Positions 51,751 through 59,898 of a stretch of DNA of 64,000 nucleotides are shown piece by piece. Each line of letters starts with the position of its first letter. The first letter of the stretch is position 1. The DNA lies in the NCBI RefSeq assembly GCF_030555055.1, contig NZ_JAMOAO010000001.1:3472001-3536000 (forward strand), given 5' to 3'. The stretch comes from Nocardiopsis sp. YSL2. Lineage in GTDB: Bacteria; Actinomycetota; Actinomycetes; Streptosporangiales; Streptosporangiaceae. The position numbers and the translations under genes were made by a program. The notes beneath the pieces were generated by a model. That model was not told where the DNA came from. It made no database searches and worked only from the letters and a program-made list of their open reading frames with translations.

Positions 51751-53016
51751 ATGAGCAACCGCCCTCGCCCCAACATCAACTCTGCCCTCCTCAGAGGCCT
51801 CACGCGGGCCCGGCGCTCACCGCTGGTGCTGCCCGGCATGACCCGCCGCCGCACCCTGCAGGCGGGCGGCGCCGCGGCCGCCGCGCTGGCCCTGTCCGCG
51901 TGCGGCGTCGGCGGCCAGCAGCGCGACCCCGCCGCGAGCGGGGACTACTGGGCCGACAAGGAGCGGACCGGTTCCCTGCGGTTCGCCAACTGGCCGCTGT
52001 ACATGGACTCCGAGCGCACACAGCTCCAGCAGTTCACCGAGGCGACCGGCATCGAGGTCGACTACAAGGAGGACGTGCAGGAGGCGGCGTCGTTCTTCGG
52101 GCAGATCCAGCCCCGCCTGGCCAACGGCGACGACACCGGCTACGACCTCATGGTGCTGCCCAACGGCTTCGAGCTCGCCAAGCTCATCGAGCTCGGCTAC
52201 CTCGTGCAGCTGGACCACACCAAGCTGCCGAACTACGCGGAGTACGCGGGCGAGACCTACAAGAACACCGCCTACGACCCCGGGAACCAGTACACGGTGC
52301 CCTACACCTCGGGTATCACCGGCATCGCCTACAACCCGGAGTACGTCGACCGGGAGATCACCAGCATCGCCGACCTGTGGGACCCCGCGTTCGAGGGCAA
52401 GGTCGGCATGATGGGCGACGCCCAGGAGATCGCCAACTTCGGCCTCCTGCTCAACGGCGTCAACCCGGCCGACTCCACCCTGGAGGACTGGGAGGCCGCC
52501 GCGGAGAAGCTGCGCGAGCAGCGCGACGCCGGCATCGTGCGCGCCTACTACGACCAGGACTTCATCCAGCCGCTCACCAACGGCGACCTGTGGATGACCA
52601 TGGCCTGGTCCGGCGACATCTACCAGCAGAACGCCGAGGAGGGCACGAACCTGAAGTTCATCGTGCCCGACGAGGGCGCCACGCTGTGGACCGACAACCT
52701 GATGATCCCCTACACCTCGCAGGCGCCGGTGGACGCCATCGAGCTCATGGACTTCCTGTACGACCCGGAGATCGCCACCGGGCTCACGGAGTACATCGCC
52801 TACATCACGCCCGTCCCGCACGCCCAGGAGGTCATGGCCGAGTGGGCCGACGCCGAGGACGGCAGCGAGCGCGGCGAGGCGCTCCGCGAGATGGCGGAGA
52901 GCTCCCTGGTCTTCCCGACCGAGGGCGACTACCAGAAGCTCCACAACTACGTGAACCTGGAGGCCGACGCCCAGGAGGAGTTCGCCTCCCTCTTCCACGA
53001 GATCACGCAGAGCTGA
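51751..53016 (+). CDS. potD: Polyamine-binding lipoprotein of the ABC transporter
   Basis: Extracellular substrate-binding protein of 421 residues. The signal region has a twin-arginine-like TRRRTLQAGG followed by a hydrophobic stretch and the lipobox ALSAC (Cys51), so it may be Tat-exported and lipid-anchored. The mature protein resembles PotD/PotF: LRFANWPLYMDSER, YDLMVLPNGFELAKLI, YTSGITGIAYNPEYV and IVPDEGATLWTDNLMIPYTS. AGGGA precedes the ATG by nine bases. It is placed between the ATPase and the permeases. Confidence 0.88.
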   Translation: MSNRPRPNINSALLRGLTRARRSPLVLPGMTRRRTLQAGGAAAAALALSACGVGGQQRDPAASGDYWADKERTGSLRFANWPLYMDSERTQLQQFTEATGIEVDYKEDVQEAASFFGQIQPRLANGDDTGYDLMVLPNGFELAKLIELGYLVQLDHTKLPNYAEYAGETYKNTAYDPGNQYTVPYTSGITGIAYNPEYVDREITSIADLWDPAFEGKVGMMGDAQEIANFGLLLNGVNPADSTLEDWEAAAEKLREQRDAGIVRAYYDQDFIQPLTNGDLWMTMAWSGDIYQQNAEEGTNLKFIVPDEGATLWTDNLMIPYTSQAPVDAIELMDFLYDPEIATGLTEYIAYITPVPHAQEVMAEWADAEDGSERGEALREMAESSLVFPTEGDYQKLHNYVNLEADAQEEFASLFHEITQS

Positions 53017-53020
53017 GCCC

Positions 53021-53875
53021 ATGAGGAACCGAAAGATCACGCCCTACGCGCTGGTGCTGCCGGCGTGGGCCTGGCTGGCGCTGTTCTTCGTGGTGCCCAT
53101 CGGCGGGATGCTGTCCCTCTCGCTCACCACGGGCAACGTCATCACCGGGTTCCAGCAGAGCTTCGCGGTCGGCAACTACGTCGACGCCGTCAGCACCTAC
53201 TGGGAGCAGATCCTGCGCTCCCTGTTCTACGGCGCCTGCGCCACTCTGCTGTGCATCGCCATCGGCTACCCGATGGCCTACTGGATCGCGTTCAAGGGCG
53301 GACCGTACAAGTCCACCTACCTGCTCCTGATCCTGCTGCCCTTCTTCGTCTCGTTCGTGCTGCGCACGATCTCGTGGCGGTTCCTGCTCTCCGACAACGG
53401 CGTGGTCCTGGGCCCGCTGAAGTCGATGGGACTGCTGTCGGAGGGCTTCGCGCTGCTCAACTCCGCGCCCGCGGTGATCCTGGGCCTGGCCTACAACTTC
53501 CTGCCGTTCATGGTCCTGCCGATCTACGCGGTGCTGGAACGGATGGACCCGCGGATGGTGGAGGCCGCCCACGACCTGTACGCGGGCCGGTTCCAGGCGT
53601 TCGTGCGGGTGATCCTGCCGGTCTCGCTGCCCGGTGTGTTCGCCGGCGTGCTGATGACCTTCATCCCGACCAGCTCCGACTACGTCAACGCGTCGGTGCT
53701 CGGCGGCACGCACAACACGATGATCGGCAACATCATCCAGACGCAGTACCTGATCAACAACAACTACCCGATCGCGTCGTCGATCACCTTCGTCCTCATG
53801 GGCCTGCTGCTGATCGGCATCTTCAGCTACGCACGGGCCCTGGGAACCGAGCGCGTCATGGAGGTGCACGCGTGA
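53021..53875 (+). CDS. potB: Polyamine ABC transporter permease B
   Basis: Inner-membrane permease of 284 residues with six hydrophobic helices, from LVLPAWAWLALFFVVPIGG to SSITFVLMGLLLIGIFSYA. The ATPase-contact (EAA) loop is MVEAAHDLYAGRFQAFVRVI. It begins four bases after potD and overlaps potC by four bases (GTGA). Confidence 0.9.
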   Translation: MRNRKITPYALVLPAWAWLALFFVVPIGGMLSLSLTTGNVITGFQQSFAVGNYVDAVSTYWEQILRSLFYGACATLLCIAIGYPMAYWIAFKGGPYKSTYLLLILLPFFVSFVLRTISWRFLLSDNGVVLGPLKSMGLLSEGFALLNSAPAVILGLAYNFLPFMVLPIYAVLERMDPRMVEAAHDLYAGRFQAFVRVILPVSLPGVFAGVLMTFIPTSSDYVNASVLGGTHNTMIGNIIQTQYLINNNYPIASSITFVLMGLLLIGIFSYARALGTERVMEVHA

Positions 53876-54717
53876 GCACCGACGTCCTGACACCAGCGGC
53901 GGCGCCGGGCACCCCGGCGGAGCCGCGGCGGGCCGCACGCGGGCGCCGCCGGATCGACTGGGGCCGCTACTACACCTGGGCCGTCCTCGCCTGGCTGTTC
54001 CTGCCGATCCTGTTCATGGTCGCGTTCAGCTTCAACGACCCGGCCGGGCGGCACAACATCACCTGGCAGGGCTTCACCCTGCACTGGTACGAGAACGCGT
54101 TCGCGTACCCGGAGCTCAACGAGGCCATGTTCAACTCGGTGAGCATCGCGCTGCTCACCATGCTCGTGTCGGGCGGGCTGGGCACGCTGCTCGGTCTGGC
54201 CCTGGGCCGGTTCACCTTCCGGGGCAAGCAGCTCACCAACCTGGTGATGTTCGCGGCGATCAGCGCCCCCGAGGTGGTGCTGGGCGCGGCACTGCTGTCG
54301 ACGTTCCTGATGATGGGCATCACCACCGGCTACTGGACGACCGTCGTCGCGCACGTGATGTTCTGCGTGTCGTTCGTGGCGATCACCGTGCGGGCCAGGG
54401 TCATCACCCTCGACCCGCAGCTGGAGGAGGCCGCCCAGGACCTCGGCGCGGGCCCCTGGACGACGTTCCGCCTGGTGACGCTGCCGATGCTGTTCCCGGC
54501 GGTCATGGCGGGCGGCCTGCTGGCCTTCGCCCTGTCGATCGACGACTACATCATCACCACGTTCGTCAGCGGCGACGTGACGACGTTCCCGCTGTGGATC
54601 TGGGGCACGACCCGGGTGGGCATCCCGCCCCAGGTCAACGTGATGGGAACACTGCTCTTCCTGGTGGGTGTGATCCTGGCGGTGGTCAACATCGTCATGG
54701 CACGCCGCCGGAGGTAA
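53872..54717 (+). CDS. potC: Polyamine ABC transporter permease C
   Basis: Second permease subunit, 281 residues with six predicted helices. The EAA loop is LEEAAQDLGAGPWTTFRLVT and LAFALSIDDYIITTFVSG is the typical PotC segment. The start GTG overlaps the potB stop. The N-terminus carries a short Pro/Ala-rich cytoplasmic tail. Confidence 0.9.
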   Translation: MSTDVLTPAAAPGTPAEPRRAARGRRRIDWGRYYTWAVLAWLFLPILFMVAFSFNDPAGRHNITWQGFTLHWYENAFAYPELNEAMFNSVSIALLTMLVSGGLGTLLGLALGRFTFRGKQLTNLVMFAAISAPEVVLGAALLSTFLMMGITTGYWTTVVAHVMFCVSFVAITVRARVITLDPQLEEAAQDLGAGPWTTFRLVTLPMLFPAVMAGGLLAFALSIDDYIITTFVSGDVTTFPLWIWGTTRVGIPPQVNVMGTLLFLVGVILAVVNIVMARRRR

Positions 54718-54728
54718 GAGGGACCCCT

Positions 54729-54770
54729 GGGGCGCGGTCCGGCACATCCGTCCGTGCCGGACCGCGCCCC
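54729..54770 (+). terminator. Hairpin after potC
   Basis: A perfect 17-bp stem (GGGGCGCGGTCCGGCAC and its complement) with an 8-base loop lies 11 bases after the potC stop and 65 bases before the FAD oxidoreductase start. It should separate or attenuate the two transcripts. Confidence 0.7.
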
Positions 54771-54835
54771 GCTCTGCTGCATCCGTGCCCGCCGGTCCTC
54801 GGCGGGCGCGGCCACGACGAGACGGAGTGATACCC

Positions 54836-56260
54836 ATGGCCGACGGAGCCGCCGCGCGAGCGGAGAAGGCGCTGGAGGGCGCCCGCCCGAAGGTCTTCTG
54901 GCTGGACCCCGACGTGCCCGGACACGACGTGCCCGAGCCCGCCCCCACCCTGGTCGGCGACGTCCACACCGACCTGGCGGTGGTCGGAGCCGGGTTCAGC
55001 GGGTTGTGGACGGCCCTGATCGCCAAGGAGCGCGACCCCGACCGGGACGTGGTGGTCGTGGAGGCGCGCACGGCCGGGTGGGCGGCCTCGGGCCGCAACG
55101 GCGGGTTCTGCGCCGCCAGCCTCACGCACGGATACGAGAACGGGCTCGACCGCTGGCCGGAGGAGATCGCCGAGCTGGAGCGCCAGGGCCTGGCCAACCT
55201 CGACGGCATCCAGGAGGCGGTGGAGCGCCACGGGATCGACTGCGAGTTCGAGCGCACCGGCGAGCTGCTGGTGGCCACCGAGCCGTGGCAGGCGGAGGGC
55301 TTCGAGGAGGCCGCCCGGTCGATGGCCGAGCACGGCGCGACCGCGCAGGTGTGGGACGCCGAGCGGGTCCGCCGGGAGATCGACTCGCCCACCTACGTCG
55401 GCGCGCTCTACGAGCCGGAGGGCGTGGCCATGGTGCACCCGGCCAAGCTGGCCTGGGGCCTGCGGGCCGCGTGCGAGCGCCTGGGCGTGCGGTTCTTCGA
55501 GAACTCGCCCGTGCGCGCGATCCGCTCGGTGCCCGTGGGCCTGCGCCTGGAGACGGGGCAGGGGGCTCTGCACGCGCCCAAGGTCGCCTGGGGGACGGGG
55601 GCCTTCCCCGGCCCGCTGCGCCGGCTCAAGCACTACCTCGCCCCGGTCTACGACTACGCGCTGATGACGGAGCCGTTGAGCGACGAGCAGATGGCGTCCC
55701 TGGGGTGGAAGGGCCGCCAGGGCGTGGGCGACGCGGCCAACTTCTTCCACTACTACCGGCTGACCTCCGACAACCGGATCCTGTGGGGCGGCTACGACGT
55801 CGTCCACCACTACGGCGGCAAGGTGCGCCCGGAGTTCGACCAGCGCCCGGAGACCTTCCAGAAGCTGTCGGAGCACTTCTTCGAGACCTTCCCCCAGCTG
55901 GAGGGCCTGCGCTTCACGCACACGTGGGGCGGGGTCATCGACACGTGCAGCCGGTTCTCCGGGTTCTTCGGCACCGGCTACAAGGGCCGGCTGGCCTACG
56001 CCGCGGGCTACACGGGGCTGGGCGTGGGGGCGACCCGGTTCGGCGCGCAGGTGATGCTGGACCGCCTCGACGGGCTGGACACCGAGCGCACCCGGCTGCG
56101 GATGGTGCGGGAGAAGCCGCTGCCCTTCCCGCCCGAGCCGGTCCGGTCCCTGGGCATCGAGCTGACACTGCGGGCCACGGCCGCGGCCGACCGCAACGGC
56201 GGTCGGCGCAACCTGTGGCTGCGCGGCCTGGACGCGGTGGGCCTGGGCTTCGACAGCTGA
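54836..56260 (+). CDS. FAD-dependent amine oxidoreductase (DAO/PuuB-like)
   Basis: A 474-residue FAD flavoenzyme of the D-amino acid oxidase fold, similar in layout to gamma-glutamylputrescine oxidase (PuuB) and related enzymes. The FAD-binding motif is VVGAGFSGLWTALIAKERDP; ASGRNGGFCAASLTHGYENG is the conserved second motif, and AYAAGYTGLGVGATRFGAQV forms the C-terminal FAD contact. It follows the pot operon after a hairpin, which suggests a role in oxidising an imported amine or its derivative. The ATG at 54836 has GGAG eight bases upstream. Confidence 0.83.
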   Translation: MADGAAARAEKALEGARPKVFWLDPDVPGHDVPEPAPTLVGDVHTDLAVVGAGFSGLWTALIAKERDPDRDVVVVEARTAGWAASGRNGGFCAASLTHGYENGLDRWPEEIAELERQGLANLDGIQEAVERHGIDCEFERTGELLVATEPWQAEGFEEAARSMAEHGATAQVWDAERVRREIDSPTYVGALYEPEGVAMVHPAKLAWGLRAACERLGVRFFENSPVRAIRSVPVGLRLETGQGALHAPKVAWGTGAFPGPLRRLKHYLAPVYDYALMTEPLSDEQMASLGWKGRQGVGDAANFFHYYRLTSDNRILWGGYDVVHHYGGKVRPEFDQRPETFQKLSEHFFETFPQLEGLRFTHTWGGVIDTCSRFSGFFGTGYKGRLAYAAGYTGLGVGATRFGAQVMLDRLDGLDTERTRLRMVREKPLPFPPEPVRSLGIELTLRATAAADRNGGRRNLWLRGLDAVGLGFDS

Positions 56261-56604
56261 CCGAGGGCGTGTCCGGCGGATACGCGCCCCGCTGGGCGAC
56301 GAGCGGCGTCCACCGGACACGGCCTGGGCGGAAAGTCTCGGTAAGGGGATCTCCGCGCCCTACGGGCAGCGGCGTGGCGTTCGCGCCGTTGGGGTGGTCT
56401 GAGTCAGGATGGACCAGGTCACGGGCGGTTCGAGGGTGCCGGGCCGTGGCCGTTCCACCTCGCACGGAGCCACCGCGTGGCCGCCCACCGGCCCAAGTTC
56501 CCAAGGCCGCGCGGTGTTCAACCCGGCCCCGTCCCCGGATTCCCGGGGGCGGGGCGCGCTCGACGGGAGCCGTTCGGCCCTGCCGGTGTCAGCTGGAGCG
56601 TGCG
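56261..56604. other. Intergenic region between convergent genes
   Basis: No gene is supported in these 344 bp. GTGTCCGG at 56269-56276 can pair with CCGGACAC at 56313-56320 after the oxidoreductase stop, and a strong hairpin for the leftward SpeE gene is at 56526-56555. The rest is featureless. Confidence 0.6.
56526..56555 (-). terminator. Terminator after the SpeE-like gene
   Basis: GCCCCGTCCCCGG and CCGGGGGCGGGGC form a 13-bp stem with one G-T wobble and a four-base loop, 50 bases downstream of the SpeE stop on the minus strand. Confidence 0.6.
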
Positions 56605-58182
56605 CTAGTAACCGCGCCAGCCGTCCTTGTGGTAGTCGATGATGCGCGGGTGCATCAGCGTCGACTCCTCGACCTCGCCCACGTCCTCGCGGCGGTCGCG
56701 CGGGAAGACCTGCGCGGCGGCGAGCAGTTCCTCGTCGAGGAAGCGCAGGTCCGGTACGTCCTCGGGAATGTCCAGGGCGGGGGCGGCGCCCGTGGCGGCC
56801 AGGTAGAAGCCCCAGTTCCCGAACGACGGCACGTCCACGTTGTACGGGGTGGCGGCGAACCCGGCCCCCTCCAGGGAGTGGCCCACGCTCCAGTAGGCGT
56901 CCGGCGCGAAGAACGGCGACCCGGCCTGCACGACCAGGCGGCTCCGGTCCGCCATGGCGTCGGCCACGAGCGAGTAGAACTCCACCGAGTACAGCTTCGA
57001 GGTCCCCACGTCCTCGCCGTCCGGCATGTCCGCCACGACGACGTCGAAGTCCTCGCCGTTGGTACGCAGCCACTGGAAGGCGTCGGTGTTGACCACCTCC
57101 ACGCGCGGGTCCTCGAACGAGCCCTCGTTCAGCGCGCTGATCACCGGGTCCGTGGACGCCAGCTCGACGACGGCGGGGTCCAGGTCCACCAGCGTCACCG
57201 ACGCCACGTCGTCGTAGGCGAGGATCTCCCGGATCGCCAGACCGTCGCCACCGCCCAGGACCAGCACGTTCTCGTGCGGTCCCGCCATCGCCGGGTGGAC
57301 GAGCGACTCGTGGTAGCGGTACTCGTCCAGGGTCGAGAACTGCAGGGACCCGTTGAGGAACATCCGCACGTCCTGGCCGTCGAGCGAGCGGGTGACCACG
57401 ATCTCCTGGTACTCGGAGCGCTCGGCGTGCACGATCGGGTCCCGGTACAGGGCCTGGCGGGCGTCCACCTCGAACCGGTCGGCGTACACGTACGCCAGGG
57501 CCAGCACCGCGACGATGACCGCCAGACCGATGCTCAGGCCGGCGTAGGCGAGTTTGGTCAGCTCCGTGCGGAACAGCCACAGCACCACCGCCACACCGAC
57601 CACGGCGTTGAGCGCGCCCACCATCAGCGCGCCCTTGGGCAGGCCCAGCAGCGGAAGCAGCAGGAACGGGAACGCCAGCCCGCCGATCAGGCCGCCCACG
57701 TAGTCCGCGGCGAACAGGTCCGCGACCGCCTCGGAGGCCTCCTGCTTGCGGATCCGCTGGATCAGCGTCATCAGCAGGGGGATCTCCATGCCGATGAGCA
57801 GGCCGATGACGAAGGACAGCAGCACGAGCGCGGGCTGGTAGGCGGAGAACCAGGCGAACGCCCCGTACAGCAGCAGCACGGACAGCCCGCCGACCAGGGA
57901 CAGCAGGCCCTCGATCACCGCGAAAGAGACCGCTGGGCTGGCCTGGAACCGCTTGGACAGCAGGGAGCCCACCCCCATGGCGAACACCATCACCGACAGG
58001 ACCACGGAGGCCTGGGTGATGGTGTCGCCGAGCAGGTAGCTGCCGATGGCCACGAGCGCGAGCTCGTACACCAGGCCGCAGGCCGCGCAGACGAAGACCG
58101 CCAGCAGGACGAAGAACCTGGCCGCTCTCGGCGGAACCGGGAGCCGGGTCCCGGGCCGGGTCCGGGTGGTGCTGTCAGTCAA
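56605..58182 (-). CDS. Membrane spermidine synthase-like protein (SpeE with N-terminal TM domain)
   Basis: A 525-residue fusion. The N-terminal 220 residues form about seven TM helices (FFVLLAVFVCAACGLVYELA, VVLSVMVFAMGVGSLLSKR, LLSFVIGLLIGMEIPLLMTL). The C-terminal polyamine aminopropyltransferase domain has VLVLGGGDGLAIREILAYDD, VTLVDLDPAVVELA, RVEVVNTDAFQWLR and VVVADMPDGEDVGTSKLYS, keeping both aspartates of the usual DSTD motif as DMPD. These membrane SpeE proteins occur with DUF350 and DUF4178 in many actinobacteria, and their true substrate is uncertain. It is 29 bp after the DUF350 gene. Confidence 0.87.
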   Translation of the reverse strand: MTDSTTRTRPGTRLPVPPRAARFFVLLAVFVCAACGLVYELALVAIGSYLLGDTITQASVVLSVMVFAMGVGSLLSKRFQASPAVSFAVIEGLLSLVGGLSVLLLYGAFAWFSAYQPALVLLSFVIGLLIGMEIPLLMTLIQRIRKQEASEAVADLFAADYVGGLIGGLAFPFLLLPLLGLPKGALMVGALNAVVGVAVVLWLFRTELTKLAYAGLSIGLAVIVAVLALAYVYADRFEVDARQALYRDPIVHAERSEYQEIVVTRSLDGQDVRMFLNGSLQFSTLDEYRYHESLVHPAMAGPHENVLVLGGGDGLAIREILAYDDVASVTLVDLDPAVVELASTDPVISALNEGSFEDPRVEVVNTDAFQWLRTNGEDFDVVVADMPDGEDVGTSKLYSVEFYSLVADAMADRSRLVVQAGSPFFAPDAYWSVGHSLEGAGFAATPYNVDVPSFGNWGFYLAATGAAPALDIPEDVPDLRFLDEELLAAAQVFPRDRREDVGEVEESTLMHPRIIDYHKDGWRGY

Positions 58183-58211
58183 CTCGGATGCCTTCGGGTG
58201 GAGTCGGTCGA

Positions 58212-58640
58212 TCAGGTGAGGGCCGCGGCGACGACCATGGCGGTCGCCACGTGCGCGGCGGCGCTCACCCAGCTCGCCGGGTGCGGTTCGGGGCTGCTGA
58301 TCATGTGGGCGATCTTGGCGGGCGAGAGGAGGTCGATCAGCAGGAACGACAGGGCCATGACGCCCAGGCCGATCAGGCCGTAGACGCCGGTCGAGAGCAG
58401 CCCGGCGCCGAGGCCGATCTCGGAGTCACTGGAGAGGATGGCGCTGGTGACGACGATGGCCGAGCCGAGCGTGTTGGCGCACACGAGCAGTACGGCGTTG
58501 CGGTTGCGCTGCTCCCAGATGAGCTCGTGCATTTTACCGGGGGTCAGCAGGTCGGTGATGACGTAGCCGAGGACGAGGATGAGGATGCCCACACCGCCGT
58601 AGGCGAGGGCCGCGAGTGCGTTGAAGAGGATCTCGTTCAT
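58212..58640 (-). CDS. DUF350 family membrane protein
   Basis: A 142-residue integral membrane protein with about four helices, typical of DUF350. Visible parts are NALAALAYGGVGILILVLGY, the short basic loop EQRNRNAVLLVCANTLGSAI, and GVYGLIGLGVMALSFLLIDL. DUF350 genes repeatedly neighbour membrane SpeE, DUF4178 and DUF2617 genes, as here. Function unknown. Confidence 0.87.
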   Translation of the reverse strand: MNEILFNALAALAYGGVGILILVLGYVITDLLTPGKMHELIWEQRNRNAVLLVCANTLGSAIVVTSAILSSDSEIGLGAGLLSTGVYGLIGLGVMALSFLLIDLLSPAKIAHMISSPEPHPASWVSAAAHVATAMVVAAALT

Positions 58641-58685
58641 GGTCCAGTTCGAGGTGTCGGGGGTCGGGGGAATCGATGGCGGGGG

Positions 58686-58976
58686 CTACTTGCCGAAGCC
58701 GGTGCCGCCGCCGCGGTAGTCGCTGCCGGAGCCGGAGTTGCGGTTGCTGCCGCCGCTGCCGCCGAAGAAGAAGAACCCTCCGCCGGAACTCGACGAGCCT
58801 TCGCACTCGTCGTCGTCGTAGGTCGGGTCGCTGACGTAGTCGTCGTCCGGGCAGTAGCGATTGTTGTCATCATCGCAGGCGCTGAGCAGGGCAAGGACCA
58901 GGAGGATGGCGCCGATGATGGCGACCACCGTGATCCACTTCTTCCTGCTCTCGCTCGCGTCCTCGTGCTCTTTCAC
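58686..58976 (-). CDS. Small lipoprotein with FFFFGG and GGGTGFGK tail
   Basis: A 96-residue secreted protein. A basic N-terminus (SRKKW) and hydrophobic stretch end in the lipobox ALLSAC (Cys34). The mature part is acidic (CDDDNNRYCPDDDYVSDP), then glycine/serine-rich with GGGFFFFGGSGG and the C-terminus DYRGGGTGFGK. The neighbour at 59046 shares this tail closely. It occupies the slot where mycobacteria carry a DUF4247 gene (from memory). The GTG start is 70 bp downstream of the second paralogue. Confidence 0.68.
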   Translation of the reverse strand: MKEHEDASESRKKWITVVAIIGAILLVLALLSACDDDNNRYCPDDDYVSDPTYDDDECEGSSSSGGGFFFFGGSGGSNRNSGSGSDYRGGGTGFGK

Positions 58977-59045
58977 TCGGTTCTCTCACTGGTGGGGGAA
59001 GGGATGCTGTGGGCTGTGCCGGGATCGGGGCCCCGACGGGGAAGA

Positions 59046-59360
59046 CTACTTTCCGAAGCCGGTGCCGCCGCCGCGGTTGTCGCTGCCGCTCCCGTTGCTG
59101 TTGGAGCCGCCGCCACCACCGAAGAAGAAGAAACCGCCACCGCCGCCGCTCCGGCGGTCATCGCAGTCGTCGTCGGTGGGCGAGGGTGACGCCGGCCACG
59201 ACGAGGTACCCGTACCGTCGGTCGAGCTCGTGCCTCCGGTCGCGCTGGTCGAGTCCCTGGAGCGCTCGCAGTCGGAGCCGCCGTTGCCGCAGGCGGTCAG
59301 GGACAGGGCCAGGATGAGAGCGCCGCCGATGAGGGCGCCGTGCCGGGCGGTGTCGGCCAT
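59046..59360 (-). CDS. Small lipoprotein, paralogue with the same C-terminal tail
   Basis: A 104-residue lipoprotein with signal peptide ending ALSLTAC (Cys24). The mature region is Ser/Thr/Asp-rich, then GGGGGFFFFGGGGGSN and the C-terminus DNRGGGTGFGK. The first 60 residues differ from the neighbour, while the last 35 are nearly the same, suggesting duplication followed by divergence of the N-terminal part. It lies 18 bp after the DUF2617 gene. Confidence 0.68.
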   Translation of the reverse strand: MADTARHGALIGGALILALSLTACGNGGSDCERSRDSTSATGGTSSTDGTGTSSWPASPSPTDDDCDDRRSGGGGGFFFFGGGGGSNSNGSGSDNRGGGTGFGK

Positions 59361-59378
59361 GGTCGGCCTCCTTGGGGG

Positions 59379-59891
59379 TCATGACGTCACGTGTGCCGTG
59401 GTCGTCACCAGTTCTCCACTCTGCGGATAGGCGTGCCAGGTGCGCCAGTGGAGGTTTCCCCCGCTGTCGGGGGTCAGGTGCAGCGCGGTGACCGAGAGCG
59501 GGTCACCGGGGAAGGCGACGAGAAGACCGCCGGGGGCGTCGGCCACCTCGCGGTGGAGCCGTTCCACCCGGCGGGTGAGCGCGTTGCGCGACAACGACTC
59601 CACGAGGGAGTCGAAGCGGTAGTCGCCGACGCCGCGCAGCGGGCGGTCGGCGTTGTCGGGGAGCCTGCCGGGCAGCCCCGGCAGGCAGGCCACCGTCTCC
59701 ACCAGCGCGCCCCCGTCCGACTCCGGACGCACGACCACCTGGTGCGAGGCCCCGAGAACCCGCAGTTCGACCCGGGCGCCGGGCACCTCGACGGCGCGGA
59801 CGGCGAGGGGGTCGATCAGCGGGTGGTCCAGGGTCCAGACCAGGTCGGCGGCCCGGGTGTCGACGAAGGGCGTACTGATGCTCGCGCGCAC
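59379..59891 (-). CDS. DUF2617 family protein
   Basis: A 170-residue soluble protein resembling the actinobacterial DUF2617 family, which resides beside DUF4178, DUF350 and SpeE-like genes. It contains TRAADLVWTLDHPLIDPLAV, LRVLGASHQVVV, YRFDSLVESLSRNALTRRVE and GNLHWRTWHAYPQSGELVTT. No catalytic motif is evident. It is 7 bp after the DUF4178 gene, so the two are co-transcribed. Confidence 0.78.
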   Translation of the reverse strand: MRASISTPFVDTRAADLVWTLDHPLIDPLAVRAVEVPGARVELRVLGASHQVVVRPESDGGALVETVACLPGLPGRLPDNADRPLRGVGDYRFDSLVESLSRNALTRRVERLHREVADAPGGLLVAFPGDPLSVTALHLTPDSGGNLHWRTWHAYPQSGELVTTTAHVTS

Positions 59892-59898
59892 GGACCGA

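Noticed and set aside
54729-54770. Perfect 17-bp hairpin considered as a mobile element end or attachment site
   Set aside because: Its position just after the potC stop, with loop and stem of usual size, fits a terminator; no integrase or repeat partner is present.
54754-58383. A 1209-codon plus-strand open frame
   Set aside because: It runs through the FAD oxidoreductase in another frame and antisense to SpeE; its Arg/Gly/His-rich translation is the usual shadow of high-GC coding sequence.
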